Numbered from the stretch's first letter, positions 1 to 9,363 are shown. The stretch: 64,000 nt of DNA from Bacteroidota bacterium (GCA_016708785.1 JADJFC010000003.1:496001-560000); one strand, 5' to 3'. Made by a program: numbers and translations. The notes: a model not told the origin generated them from the sequence alone.

Positions 1-27
1 ATTTAATGGAATATACAAAATTGGAGA

Positions 28-372
28 ATGCTTAAGATCTATTTTAAATCGACTTGCAGCACATGCAAAAATGCTTTGGCTCTCATAAAAGAAAATACTG
101 ACGAAGATTATGAGTTGGTTGAGTACATGGTTGAAACGCCTTCGCAAAAAGAAATAAAAGAGATCCTGAAAATGCTTGGACTAAAAGCGATCGATCTCGT
201 TAGAAAGAAGGAGTCTCTTTACAAAACGAAGTACGATGGTAAAAAACTCACTAATACCGAATGGATAAAAATACTTGCCAATAATCCGATTCTGATCGAG
301 CGGCCAATTGTCGTGAAAGATGGAAAGGCTATTATAGGCAGACCAATAGAAAGAGTACTAGAAATAATTTAA
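28..372 (+). CDS. ArsC/Spx-family thioredoxin-fold reductase
   Basis: A 114-residue protein of the ArsC/Spx/YffB family, cytosolic thiol oxidoreductases related to glutaredoxin-linked arsenate reductase. A CSTC motif at residues 10-13 sits just after the first beta strand, as expected, and the C-terminal part carries the family's IERPIVV stretch (about residues 90-96) followed by IIGRP. Length fits the family (about 110-120). The stop codon is followed directly by the fumarase ATG with no gap, so the two are probably co-transcribed. A CxxC rather than CxxS pair means an Spx-like or general disulfide role is as likely as true arsenate reduction; no ars genes are nearby. Family assignment is firm, substrate is not. 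Confidence 0.82.
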   Translation: MLKIYFKSTCSTCKNALALIKENTDEDYELVEYMVETPSQKEIKEILKMLGLKAIDLVRKKESLYKTKYDGKKLTNTEWIKILANNPILIERPIVVKDGKAIIGRPIERVLEII

Positions 373-1794
373 ATGCAATCACAACTAGAAATTAATAAAA
401 TGGCAACTCGCAAAGAAAAAGATACCATGGGTATCGTTGAAGTTCCTGCAGATGTATATTGGGGAGCTCAGACACAACGGTCGATCGAAAATTTTAAGAT
501 CGCTCAGGACATAAACAAAATGCCGAAAGAAATTATTCGCGCATTTGCTTACCTGAAAAAAGCCGCAGCTCTTACAAATCTTGATGCTGGCGTTTTGCCA
601 AAAGATAAATCGGACCTCATCGGACAAGTTTGTGATGAAATATTAGCAGGTAAATTGGATGATCAGTTTCCGCTTGTTGTTTGGCAAACCGGTTCCGGGA
701 CGCAATCAAACATGAACGTAAATGAAGTGATCGCTTATCGTGCTCACGTCATCAGCGGAGGCAGCTTGATGGATGAGAAAAAGATCATTCATCCGAATGA
801 TGATGTGAATAAGTCACAATCATCAAACGATACATTCCCGACTGCAATGCACATCGCTGCATATTATGCTTTGGTGAATGTTACTATTCCAGGAATTAAA
901 AAGCTTCGTGATACTCTTGCCGCAAAATCGAAAGAGTTCATGAATGTTGTGAAGATCGGTCGTACGCACTTGATGGATGCAACGCCACTTACACTCGGAC
1001 AAGAGATCAGCGGTTATGTCTCTCAACTTGACCATGGACTGCGTGCTATCAATCATGTGCTTCCTCACCTGGCTGAACTTGCTCTTGGCGGGACAGCTGT
1101 TGGTACCGGTATCAATACACCGAAAGGGTATTCTGAAAATGTAGCGAAGCATATAGCGAAATTGACAGGTCTGCCATTTATTACAGCAGAAAATAAATTC
1201 GAAGCACTTGCTGCTCACGATGCAATCGTTGAAGCTCATGGAGCATTGAAAACTGTTGCTTGTTCTATGATGAAGATCGGAAATGATATTCGTCTACTTG
1301 CCAGCGGACCACGTTGCGGTATCGGTGAATTATTTATTCCTGATAACGAGCCGGGTTCTTCAATCATGCCGGGAAAAGTAAATCCTACACAATGCGAAGC
1401 AATGACAATGATCGCTGCTCAGGTGTTGGGAAATGACGTTGCAATTAATATCGGTGGAGCGACAGGACACTTTGAATTGAATGTGTTTAAACCAATGATG
1501 ATCTATAACTTCCTTCATTCAGCAAGATTGATAGGTGATGTTTGTGTGTCATTCAATGATAAATGTGCAATCGGTATCGAGCCGATTCGCGAAAACATCC
1601 AGAAGAATCTGGAAAACTCACTTATGCTTGTCACTGCATTGAATACAAAGATCGGCTACTACAAAGCAGCCGAGATCGCTCAAACCGCACACAAGCAAGG
1701 CAAAACACTAAAAGCAATGGCAGTCGAACTTGGCTACGTCACTCCCGAACAATTCGACGAGTGGGTGAAGCCGGAGGAGATGGTTGGACTATAA
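373..1794 (+). CDS. fumC: Class II fumarate hydratase
   Basis: Interconverts fumarate and L-malate in the TCA cycle as a cytosolic homotetramer. The protein is 473 residues, close to E. coli FumC (467). The fumarase/aspartase signature GSSIMPGKVN lies at residues 328-337 (flexible loop with the catalytic serine) and the THLMDATP segment places the other catalytic residue, His, near residue 199. The reading frame is intact. The start could be the ATG at 373, which abuts the previous stop, or the ATG at 400 (MATRKEKDTMG), which looks more like the usual N-terminus. The high similarity across the whole length to class II fumarases leaves little doubt. Confidence 0.97.
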   Translation: MQSQLEINKMATRKEKDTMGIVEVPADVYWGAQTQRSIENFKIAQDINKMPKEIIRAFAYLKKAAALTNLDAGVLPKDKSDLIGQVCDEILAGKLDDQFPLVVWQTGSGTQSNMNVNEVIAYRAHVISGGSLMDEKKIIHPNDDVNKSQSSNDTFPTAMHIAAYYALVNVTIPGIKKLRDTLAAKSKEFMNVVKIGRTHLMDATPLTLGQEISGYVSQLDHGLRAINHVLPHLAELALGGTAVGTGINTPKGYSENVAKHIAKLTGLPFITAENKFEALAAHDAIVEAHGALKTVACSMMKIGNDIRLLASGPRCGIGELFIPDNEPGSSIMPGKVNPTQCEAMTMIAAQVLGNDVAINIGGATGHFELNVFKPMMIYNFLHSARLIGDVCVSFNDKCAIGIEPIRENIQKNLENSLMLVTALNTKIGYYKAAEIAQTAHKQGKTLKAMAVELGYVTPEQFDEWVKPEEMVGL

Positions 1795-1797
1795 TGA

Positions 1798-1974
1798 GTG
1801 AGTGGTAAGTAGCAATTGGTAAGTAGCACAGTCTGCTAAACCGGATTTGTGTTGCACTTGTTCACTATCTATATTTGCTTATTAAATTACAAACTCTTAA
1901 TTAATTATTTACGAAGTATATAATTTCATTTATGTACACTGTGCCACTTACCACTTACTACTTACCACTTACTT
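1798..1974. repeat. Inverted repeat of 'gtaagtag' words flanking about 100 bp
   Basis: The left arm (about 1798-1832) and right arm (about 1937-1974) are imperfect reverse complements built from the short words agtggtaagtag and aattggtaagtag, with cacagt/actgtg at the inner ends. The roughly 100 bp between them has no ORF and no visible match to the interior of the similar element at 14552-14780. It separates two co-directional genes (fumC and deoD). Confidence 0.7.
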
Positions 1975-1982
1975 AAAACAAC

Positions 1983-2710
1983 ATGAGCGTACACATCGGA
2001 GCCGCAAAGGGAGAAATTGCAAAGATCGTTTTACTTGCAGGAGATCCTTTAAGAGCAAAACATATTTCAGAAACGATGTTGACTGATGCAAAATTGGTCA
2101 ATACTGTACGAAATGCATTTTACTTTACAGGAACTTATAAAGGTGTTCAAGTGACTGTTGGTGCAAGCGGAATGGGTTGTGCGTCTATTGGTATTTATTC
2201 ATATGAATTGTATAACGAATATGATGTTGAATGTATCATCAGAATCGGAACAGCAGGTGCTTATACTGAAAAGTTAAAAGTATATGACGTTCTTAACGTT
2301 GATAAAGCATATAGTGAGTCAACCTATGCGCAAGCGGCTTTCAATTATAGTGGCGATAATTTCGCTCATCAAGGTGTTGCTTTTGATTTGATTAATGAAG
2401 CTGCGCGTAATTTAGGAATGCCGGTGATTGAAGCTAATATTCATTCCAGCGATGTTTTCTATCGTGCGCCTGATGCTTCACCAAAAGTTGCAATCGATAA
2501 CAATTGTGTTGCGGTAGAAATGGAAGCATTCGCTCTTTTTCTAATGCTAAATACTTAAATAAAATAGCAGGCACGATACTAACAATCTCCGATGTCATAC
2601 CTACACATGAAGCGATATCTGCTGAACACAGACAAAGTTCATTGAATAAAATGATGGAACTCGCTCTTGAGTCTGTTGTTTTGATTAATAATTATCTATC
2701 TAAAAAATAA
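1983..2710 (+). CDS. deoD: Purine-nucleoside phosphorylase DeoD (frameshifted as sequenced)
   Basis: Phosphorolysis of purine (deoxy)nucleosides to base and (deoxy)ribose-1-phosphate; hexameric DeoD family, cytosolic. The first frame (1983-2558) carries the phosphate-binding GDPLRAKH, the GMGCASIGIYSYEL segment and the substrate-binding VEMEAFALF. It stops prematurely, and the missing end, including ISDVIPTHE with the catalytic Asp, continues in the next frame to 2710. Adding one T to the run of five at 2536-2540 restores ALFSNAKYLNK and gives about 242 residues, near the family length of 235-240. A homopolymer slip in sequencing is the simplest reading, though a real frameshift cannot be excluded. 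No strong ribosome-binding site is visible. Confidence 0.9.
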
Positions 2711-2786
2711 AACACTAAGAACACAAGTTACACAAAAGTACACGGAAATATCCGTGTACTTTTGTGTAACTTGTGTTCTTAGTGTT
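2711..2786. repeat. Perfect 36-bp inverted repeat with 4-nt loop
   Basis: Arms 2711-2746 and 2751-2786 are exact reverse complements around the loop aata. The words (aacactaagaacac, aagttacac, aaaagtacac) resemble the 'aacactaagatcac' words of the array at 46.5 kb. It starts right after the deoD stop and ends 19 bp before the ATG of the next gene, so its transcript would form a very stable hairpin. There is no T-run typical of an intrinsic terminator directly after it. Confidence 0.9.
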
Positions 2787-2805
2787 AAAAAAACTCTCGG
2801 AAAGA

Positions 2806-3972
2806 ATGCTAAAAGATCTTTTCAACCTCAATCCCAATATCACTTTTCTCAACTTCGGTTCCTACGGCGCATGTCCCAAACCCATCATGGAAGATCTCCG
2901 GAAATGGCAAATGGAAATGGAGAGTGAACCGGTACAGTTTATAAAATTCCGGAATGGTGAAAATCTCCGAAAGTCGAGAACTGCACTTGCGGATTATATT
3001 CACTGCAATGCAGATGATCTGGTCTATGTTCCGAATCCAACATATGCAATCAACATTATTGCAAAAAGTTTAGCGTTAAATCCGGGCGATGAAATCCTGT
3101 CGACAGATATTGAATATGGCGCAATGGATCGCACATGGAATTACTATTGCAAGAAAAGCGGAGCTAAATTTGTTCGGCAAGAAATTTACTTACCGATCAT
3201 TTCAAAAGAAATGTTTCTGCTGAATTTCTGGAAAGGCTTTACAGAAAATACGAAGGCTATATTCATTAGTCAAATCACAAGTACAACTGGATTGAAACTT
3301 CCGGTAAAAGAAATCTGTGAAGAAGCAAAACGAAGAGGGTTGCTTACAATAGTAGATGGCGCACATGTTCCCGGACATGTGCCGCTTGACTTGCGGGAAC
3401 TGCAAGCAGATATTTACACAGGAGCTTGTCACAAATGGATGATGACGCCAAAAGGTTCTTCGTTCTTGTATGTGAAGAAAGAATTGCAAAATCAATTTGA
3501 TCCACTAGTAATAAGCTGGGGATATGAAAGTGACGCGCCTTCGAAATCACAATTTCTGGATTACCACGAGCAACAAGGTACACGCGATTTTACTGCCTTC
3601 CTAACTATACCAAAGTCAATTGAGTTCATGAAAGAAAATAATTGGACAGCTGTTGCTAAGCAATGCGCGGAATTGGCGCAAAGCAATTACTCACGGTTTT
3701 GTGAATTGTTGCATACACTGCCTTTATGTCCAATCAACAACGATTTCCTTGGACAAATGTGTTCGATCCCAATCAGAACTTCAAAACCTGAACAATTGAA
3801 ATCGCTGCTGTATGATAAATACAAAATTGAAATACCTGTAATGGTACAAGGCGACAATGTCTTTTTGCGTTACTCCATACAAGCATTCAACTCTCAACAA
3901 GACCTTGACACTCTTTATAAGGCGTTAGAAGATATACTCCGAACTTCCGACTTGCTTGTAACTAATAACTAA
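2806..3972 (+). CDS. Class V aminotransferase (isopenicillin-N-epimerase / cysteine desulfurase-like)
   Basis: A PLP-dependent fold-type I enzyme of the class V family, about 388 residues from the ATG at 2806. The N-terminus FLNFGSYGACP matches the 'N-G-S-x-G-x-x-P' opening of isopenicillin-N-epimerase-like proteins. The Schiff-base lysine is in GACHKWMMTPKGSSFLY (Lys about 210 from this start), with the cofactor Asp in IVDGAHVPGH. A more upstream in-frame start at 2773 would lie inside the perfect hairpin, so 2806 (MLKDLFNLNPN) is preferred. The substrate cannot be told from sequence; there is no linked beta-lactam or Fe-S gene. The family call is solid. Confidence 0.85.
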   Translation: MLKDLFNLNPNITFLNFGSYGACPKPIMEDLRKWQMEMESEPVQFIKFRNGENLRKSRTALADYIHCNADDLVYVPNPTYAINIIAKSLALNPGDEILSTDIEYGAMDRTWNYYCKKSGAKFVRQEIYLPIISKEMFLLNFWKGFTENTKAIFISQITSTTGLKLPVKEICEEAKRRGLLTIVDGAHVPGHVPLDLRELQADIYTGACHKWMMTPKGSSFLYVKKELQNQFDPLVISWGYESDAPSKSQFLDYHEQQGTRDFTAFLTIPKSIEFMKENNWTAVAKQCAELAQSNYSRFCELLHTLPLCPINNDFLGQMCSIPIRTSKPEQLKSLLYDKYKIEIPVMVQGDNVFLRYSIQAFNSQQDLDTLYKALEDILRTSDLLVTNN

Positions 3973-3977
3973 TAATA

Positions 3978-4024
3978 CTCTGCGGATTTTCTGCGTAATC
4001 TGCGCTCCCGATAGCTATCGGGAT
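3978..4024. repeat. Word repeat 'tctgcggatt' plus palindrome cccgatagctatcggg
   Basis: The stretch contains repeated words (ctgcggatt, ctgcgtaat, ctgcgc) followed by a perfect 18-nt palindrome at 4006-4023, then ctgcggg again. Similar 'cgcggatttcgcag' words recur at 62271-62312. It lies between the class V aminotransferase and ytxJ. Words of this kind recur in intergenic DNA of Bacteroidota from memory; this was not searched. Confidence 0.65.
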
Positions 4025-4094
4025 CTGCGGGAAATATTAAGCGCAAATATTCGATTCATGATTCATGAATTACAATTCACAAAAAGCGAAACTA

Positions 4095-4433
4095 ATGATC
4101 TGGACAAAAATAACAACACTCAATCAACTCAACGATATCGATACCGAATCACAATCTGAAAAGATAATGATCTTTAAACATAGCACTACATGCAGTATAA
4201 GTAGAATGGCATTGAACCGTTTGGAAAGTAAATGGAAACCGGAATATAGTGAAACACTTAAGCCATATTTTCTTGACTTGCTGGCTTACAGAAATATTTC
4301 TAATGAAATCGCACGTCGTTATGATGTTGTTCATGAATCGCCGCAAGTGTTGGTCGTCTCTAAAGGTAAAAGTATTTACAATGAATCGCATGGAGGGATT
4401 TCAGTCGATGAAATCCTTACAGTAAATATTTAG
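4095..4433 (+). CDS. ytxJ: YtxJ-like monothiol bacilliredoxin (DUF2847)
   Basis: A thioredoxin-fold protein of the YtxJ/DUF2847 family, thought to act on proteins S-thiolated by bacillithiol. The motif FKHSTTCSISRMALNRLE carries the single reactive Cys in a TCSISR context, and the C-terminal SPQVLVVSKGKSIYNESHGGIS matches the cis-Pro/'E-S-H' region typical of the family. About 112 residues from the ATG at 4095, the usual length; the in-frame ATG at 4065 would add ten residues made from word-repeat DNA (gaattacaattcac) and is less likely. It suggests that the organism makes bacillithiol, as several Bacteroidota do. Confidence 0.85.
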   Translation: MIWTKITTLNQLNDIDTESQSEKIMIFKHSTTCSISRMALNRLESKWKPEYSETLKPYFLDLLAYRNISNEIARRYDVVHESPQVLVVSKGKSIYNESHGGISVDEILTVNI

Positions 4434-4451
4434 TTTCTATTATTTTAATGT

Positions 4452-6704
4452 TTAATAATTAAAACGGGCAGTAACAAAAACATTCCTCCCCGGAGCATTT
4501 ATCCCACTTGCAAATGTCCTGTATTGTGTGTCAAGAATGTTTTCAATTCCTGCATTCAGAGTAACTAGTTTGTGAATTTTATAGGATGTTCGAAGATTGA
4601 AAGTCATCCATGCAGGCATTCCTTCCGGTGTTGCATATTGTTCATTGTCTTCTCCATTCAAATAATAGTCTTTCAATTTTTTAGCGCTGTTATAAATTGT
4701 AGAAAATTCAGCATTGAATTTTTTAACTGAATAGGACAGAGCAATACGAGCCATAAAAGGAGGAATGTGATCCAATGGATAAGTTGTGCTGTCTGTGTTG
4801 ATTCGTCCGTAAGTGTAACTCATGCCAAACGTAAAAAGAAATTTTTCCGATAGTTGCGATTTTACATTCGATGAAAAACCATAGATAAATGCCTTTTGCT
4901 GATTCTGATTTGCATAAACCTGACTCATCGTCCCGTCATACAAAATTGAATCCTGGCCGTTGAATGTGAATTTATCAGTGATTATTGCATTGAAGATTCT
5001 TGTATAATAAAACGAATTCTCCCACAGTGTTTTTTTGCTGAATACTTTCGATATTCCTAATTCAGCATTCACTGTTTCTTCCGGTTTCAAGTCTGAGTTT
5101 GGAACTATCACAGAGCCTGATGCTGACTCAAATACTTTACTGAGGTCGTCAATATTTGGAACTCTATATCCGGTCGAGAAAAGGAGCGAGAACTTCCAGT
5201 CGTTTTGAGTATTGTTGATGATACCTATACTTCCTGAATAAACAGGATTCTTTTGCTCAGCTACAGTATATGGTAGCTTAAAAAATGTTGTATCGATGAA
5301 TTCTGAATGTAACATCGAAAACCCAAGCCTCAAGCCATCAACGAGAATAAATCGTTCATTGATATTCCAGGTATGTGAAATGTAAACAGCGGAATTCAAC
5401 ATGATATTATCACCATCAGGATATCGTGTATCCAGTGATTCGTGAATGCCTGTTGCAATGTTTTCGTTAGTTGCCGTTGATTTGAGCGTGTTGAATTGCC
5501 CGTCAAGACCAAAGCGAATATTATGTTCTTTGACGATTCGTTGCATGTCAAGATTCAGTCCATATACATTCACTTTTTCATTGCGGTGCGTTAAATTATC
5601 GTTATTGAATTTTCGTGTATGGCGACTTTCTGTTACATCCTGAAAATTTAACCCTAAGTGCACATTCTGAATTTTACCTTCCGTATTTTTAAAATTCATA
5701 TCATAGGCTGTCATCAATCGTGTCTGTGGGCCATAATACCATTGAGCATAATTTAATCCATCACTACCGGGATCCGTTAATCGGTCGTACCGTGGTACAT
5801 CAGTTGAATTTGAAAACTGAACATTCAGTGAGTGTGATGTCTTTGCTGTTGCCTGAAATAAAAATTTCTGTACCAGATCATATTGCGAATAACCACTTTG
5901 TACTTGCAAAAATTTGTCGCTGTTTCTGACTAATGAATCTTGCCCATTTATCCTTTCTACGTAATATTCCCGTTCGCCATAAGAGTCTGAATAAAATGGA
6001 TTTTTATTTTCTCCACCTCTCAGGTCGGCGAATTTTGAATACGTAAAGGATGTAAATGATGCAAATTTCTTCAACCCGTAATTGAAGTCGAAATGATTTG
6101 TGAATTCATTGTCTGCACTTCCGTATCTGCTGAAAACATTGACTTTAATTCTTGATTTTAATGACTCTTCAGCTAAAAGTGGTTTTTTAGTATACATATG
6201 TATTACGCCACCAAGAGCATCGCTCCCATAAATTGTAGATGACGGTCCGTAAAGTATTTCGATTCTGTCTAAGGAATTATTATCGGTTGAAAGGATATTT
6301 TGTAAGTGACCGGATCTATAAATCAAGTTGTTCATTCTCACACCGTCAATAACCATCAATGTTCTGTTGGCTTTAAAGCTTCTAAGTGTTACACTTCCAC
6401 CACCAAGCTGACTTTTTTGTACTGTCGCGCTGCCGCTGTTTGCAATCAGGTCGGCTGTTGTCTGCGATTGAGAATTTGAGATCTCAGTCGCATCAAGAAT
6501 TTTAGCCTGCTGAGCAGTTGATCTTTTAGATTCTTCAACCTTATTAACTGAAATCAGAACTTCCCCTAACGATATTTTTTTATTTTCTAATGTATCAACT
6601 TTTAAATTTTGCGAAAAAGTAATTTCTATAGATGTCAAAAGGAATAGGCAACTAATTACCAGCGTCCTTATCCAAAAAATAAATTTAAAGTTCAATCCAC
6701 CCAT
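4452..6704 (-). CDS. TonB-dependent outer-membrane receptor, heme/hemoglobin-receptor type
   Basis: Energy-coupled outer-membrane importer of 750 residues. After a signal peptide (to about residue 32) comes a plug domain with SLGEVLISVNKVEES as a possible TonB box region, then the plug motifs LMVIDGVRMNN, YRSGHLQN and EILYGPSSTIYGSDALGG. The rest is a 22-strand barrel ending in FVTARFNY with a terminal aromatic. The YRVP ... VPNSDLKPEE pair looks like the FRAP/NPNL box of HmuR/HemR receptors, but no His lies between the two boxes, which in HemR-type receptors is a heme ligand. So heme or another chelate is inferred, not shown. No carboxypeptidase-like N-terminal extension and no SusD partner, so a polysaccharide locus is unlikely. 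Confidence 0.88.
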   Translation of the reverse strand: MGGLNFKFIFWIRTLVISCLFLLTSIEITFSQNLKVDTLENKKISLGEVLISVNKVEESKRSTAQQAKILDATEISNSQSQTTADLIANSGSATVQKSQLGGGSVTLRSFKANRTLMVIDGVRMNNLIYRSGHLQNILSTDNNSLDRIEILYGPSSTIYGSDALGGVIHMYTKKPLLAEESLKSRIKVNVFSRYGSADNEFTNHFDFNYGLKKFASFTSFTYSKFADLRGGENKNPFYSDSYGEREYYVERINGQDSLVRNSDKFLQVQSGYSQYDLVQKFLFQATAKTSHSLNVQFSNSTDVPRYDRLTDPGSDGLNYAQWYYGPQTRLMTAYDMNFKNTEGKIQNVHLGLNFQDVTESRHTRKFNNDNLTHRNEKVNVYGLNLDMQRIVKEHNIRFGLDGQFNTLKSTATNENIATGIHESLDTRYPDGDNIMLNSAVYISHTWNINERFILVDGLRLGFSMLHSEFIDTTFFKLPYTVAEQKNPVYSGSIGIINNTQNDWKFSLLFSTGYRVPNIDDLSKVFESASGSVIVPNSDLKPEETVNAELGISKVFSKKTLWENSFYYTRIFNAIITDKFTFNGQDSILYDGTMSQVYANQNQQKAFIYGFSSNVKSQLSEKFLFTFGMSYTYGRINTDSTTYPLDHIPPFMARIALSYSVKKFNAEFSTIYNSAKKLKDYYLNGEDNEQYATPEGMPAWMTFNLRTSYKIHKLVTLNAGIENILDTQYRTFASGINAPGRNVFVTARFNY

Positions 6705-6794
6705 CTTTTAAAGATATCACCGGCAATATTTGTTAAAGCGATGTTTGGAAAAGGTTTCTGCTTTCCACAACGCCAAATCCGAAATCAAAAAAAA

Positions 6795-7880
6795 CTAAAC
6801 GTATCGATCGCCCTTCTTCAACTTCACATCGTTCACCAGATTTCTAACCTGTTGCTCATCATCTTTCGGACAAATCAACAAAACGTTATCTGTTTCAACG
6901 ACGATGAAATTTTCTAGACCCTGGATCACAGCCAGCTTATTGTTGGACATATTCACGATACAGTTCTTTGTATTGTCAACCATTACATGCGGACCAACTA
7001 TTGCATTGCCATTCGTATCGTGCGGTAATTGTTCGTATAGTGATTTCCATGTACCAAGATCACTCCAGCCAAATTCTGCGCTCAAGACATATACATTCTT
7101 CGCTTTCTCCAGAATGCCATAATCAATGGATATGTTTTTACATTGTGTGTAGGCATTCTTAATGTATTCTGCTTCTTTAGGTGTGTTCAGCATTTCTTTG
7201 CCATCCTGAAAAAGAGCATACATATCCGGCATGTGATCTTCGAAGGCTTTTAAGATCGTCTTTGCATTCCATAAAAAGATCCCGGCATTCCAGAGAAATT
7301 CTCCGCTCTTTAAAAAGAACTTTGCCATTTCTAAATTCGGTTTCTCTGTGAATGTTTTTACTTTACTTATTTTAAATTCTTCAGAGCTATCGTCTCCATT
7401 AAACTGAATATATCCATATCCGGTGTCAGGACGACTTGGGTGAATTCCTATCGTTAACAATGAATTGTTTTTCGCTGTGAACTCTAGTCCTTTCGCAACT
7501 GCTTGTTGGAATTTTTTCTCATCTGTGATCACATGATCTGATGGTGCAATTACAAGATTCGCATCAGGATTCAAACTAAAGATCTTCATACTGGCATAAG
7601 CAATACATGGCGATGTATTTCTTCTTTGCGGTTCTGCTAATACCTGATCCTTATTCAGCTCCGGAATCTGCTTAAAGACGTGATCCAAATATGCTTCATT
7701 GGTTACGATATAAATATTTTCTTTCGGACATACACTTAAAAAGCGTTCGTATGTCTGACGGATCAATGTTTTGCCCGTTCCTAAAATATCAATGAATTGC
7801 TTTGGGAAATTGTTACGACTCATGGGCCAGAATCGGCTGCCAATGCCTCCGGCCATGATGATACAGTAATTGTTTTTCAT
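6795..7880 (-). CDS. manC: Mannose-1-phosphate guanylyltransferase
   Basis: Makes GDP-mannose from mannose-1-phosphate and GTP for surface polysaccharides and glycoproteins; cytosolic. The N-terminal nucleotidyltransferase signature reads MAGGIGSRFWPMSR then FPKQF, followed by PSDHVI (metal-binding region), FTEKP and WNAGIFLWN, all standard for this enzyme. At 361 residues it is the single-domain type without the C-terminal phosphomannose isomerase cupin. It stands alone between a receptor and an aminotransferase, both on the minus strand, with no other sugar-nucleotide gene next to it. Confidence 0.93.
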   Translation of the reverse strand: MKNNYCIIMAGGIGSRFWPMSRNNFPKQFIDILGTGKTLIRQTYERFLSVCPKENIYIVTNEAYLDHVFKQIPELNKDQVLAEPQRRNTSPCIAYASMKIFSLNPDANLVIAPSDHVITDEKKFQQAVAKGLEFTAKNNSLLTIGIHPSRPDTGYGYIQFNGDDSSEEFKISKVKTFTEKPNLEMAKFFLKSGEFLWNAGIFLWNAKTILKAFEDHMPDMYALFQDGKEMLNTPKEAEYIKNAYTQCKNISIDYGILEKAKNVYVLSAEFGWSDLGTWKSLYEQLPHDTNGNAIVGPHVMVDNTKNCIVNMSNNKLAVIQGLENFIVVETDNVLLICPKDDEQQVRNLVNDVKLKKGDRYV

Positions 7881-7970
7881 CTGGAATGTTGTTACAAACT
7901 TGTCTTTTAGTAAAGGTCTATTCGATAGAGATAGGTTGTAACGGTTAGTGGATTATTTATTTAATCGCTC

Positions 7971-9260
7971 TTATGAGAGCTCGCTTAAAACTTTTTTTAA
8001 TTTGATGAACACTTCAGGAATTTCTTCCATCGTACATGTTCCTACTGAAAGCCTGTACCACGGTGAATCGTCTGATGAGCCAAATGCAGAAAATGGAACC
8101 ACAGCCAGTTTCGCTTCGTCAAGAATATATTGAGTAACATCTTTCTGTGTTGACAAAACTTTTCCGCTAGCATTCTTCTTTCCCTTCAAATCGAAATTGA
8201 TCGTAAGATAAATTGCAGCTTGTGGTGAAATTGCATCGACATTATATCCGGCTTCTTTCAATTCAACAAATCCATCGTAAAAACCATGAAGCCTTTCATC
8301 AATTGCTTGCTTGAACTGTCCAAGGAAATTATTTAATGCTGTCTTATTCTTTAAGTAATCTGCAGTTGCAATTTGTTCTGCCTTCGGCGCCCATGCTCCA
8401 ACGTGTGAAAGTATTGCTTTCATTTTGTCAATGATTGCTCGTGGGCCAAATGACCAGCCTACGCGTACTCCTGTTGCTGCTAATGATTTTGAAATTCCGT
8501 CAATGAAAATCGTGTATTCACGCATTTCAGGACGTAAAGAGATAGGATCGTAATGTTCTGTTTGTCCGTATGTCAATACCCAATAGATCTGATCGTACAT
8601 CAGATATAATGGTTTTGCACCTGAACCACGGCGTTTGTTTTCTGCTATGATCATATCACAGATCTCTGCCAGTTGCCCTTCCCCAAAAACAGTTCCTGTA
8701 GGATTCAACGGCGAACACAATGCGATCATCGTTGCTTCTTTTATGTGTGGTCGAAGATCATCTGCCGATGGCATAAAATTGTTTTCCGGACGAGTCTCAA
8801 CGAAGATCGGTTTAACACGCGACAGATGACAGTAGTGATTGTTGTTCCATGATGGCACCGGAAAAATCACTGACTCACCCGGATTCAATAGTGTGATATA
8901 TGTTGCGTAGATCAACGGACGCGCACCCCCGGAAATTAATATTTCATCTGCACTATATTCCAGTCCTTGTCGTTCTTTCAAAAATTCGGAAACTTCTTTA
9001 CGCAGATCTAACATACCGTTTGCCGCAGGGTAGTTGGTATGTCGGTTTTCGTATGCTTTTATAATAGCATCATTTAACTCGACAGGTATCGGAAAAATTT
9101 TCGGATCGAAATCGCCTATCGTATAATTATAGATCCTTTCGCCATTGCGTATTTTTTCATTGATCTCTGCAGCAAGTTTGATGATCTCAGAACCGATCAA
9201 AGTTTCAGCCATTTCTGAAACCATATGCTGATCGCTCTGCACTAAGGCGCTCTCCGACAT
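7971..9260 (-). CDS. Class I/II PLP-dependent aminotransferase
   Basis: A 429-residue fold-type I aminotransferase of the aspartate aminotransferase superfamily. Visible are SGGARPLIYATY (phosphate-binding loop, about 110-122), SPLNPTGT (183-190), YDQIYW (222-227), the PLP lysine K258 in DGISKSLAATGVRVGW, and a C-terminal YRLSVGTC with the substrate carboxylate-binding Arg. It has an insertion-rich N-terminus ('GDFDPKIFPIP') seen in Bacteroidota homologues annotated simply as aminotransferases. A -7 element lies 24 bp upstream. Amino-acid substrate is unknown. Confidence 0.88.
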   Translation of the reverse strand: MSESALVQSDQHMVSEMAETLIGSEIIKLAAEINEKIRNGERIYNYTIGDFDPKIFPIPVELNDAIIKAYENRHTNYPAANGMLDLRKEVSEFLKERQGLEYSADEILISGGARPLIYATYITLLNPGESVIFPVPSWNNNHYCHLSRVKPIFVETRPENNFMPSADDLRPHIKEATMIALCSPLNPTGTVFGEGQLAEICDMIIAENKRRGSGAKPLYLMYDQIYWVLTYGQTEHYDPISLRPEMREYTIFIDGISKSLAATGVRVGWSFGPRAIIDKMKAILSHVGAWAPKAEQIATADYLKNKTALNNFLGQFKQAIDERLHGFYDGFVELKEAGYNVDAISPQAAIYLTINFDLKGKKNASGKVLSTQKDVTQYILDEAKLAVVPFSAFGSSDDSPWYRLSVGTCTMEEIPEVFIKLKKVLSELS

Positions 9261-9284
9261 GGGTATTCCGTTTACGTATGATCA

Positions 9285-9292
9285 CAAATGTA
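9285..9292 (-). promoter_or_regulatory. Putative -7 element of the aminotransferase promoter
   Basis: On the minus strand this reads TACATTTG, an exact TAnnTTTG match to the Bacteroidota -7 consensus. The -33 position has CCTTTA rather than TTG, so the -33 half is weak. The start codon is 24 bp downstream. A small CGCCC/GGGCG hairpin (9332-9348) sits further upstream and may end the sprT transcript. Confidence 0.5.
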
Positions 9293-9363
9293 ATTAATAT
9301 CTTCTATTTTTAAAGGCTGAAAACGAATTTTCGCCCGAAAAATGGGCGTTTTTCAACATTAAA

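Noticed and set aside
823..1239. 138-codon minus-strand ORF inside fumC
   Set aside because: Shadow of fumC in the opposite frame with no protein features.
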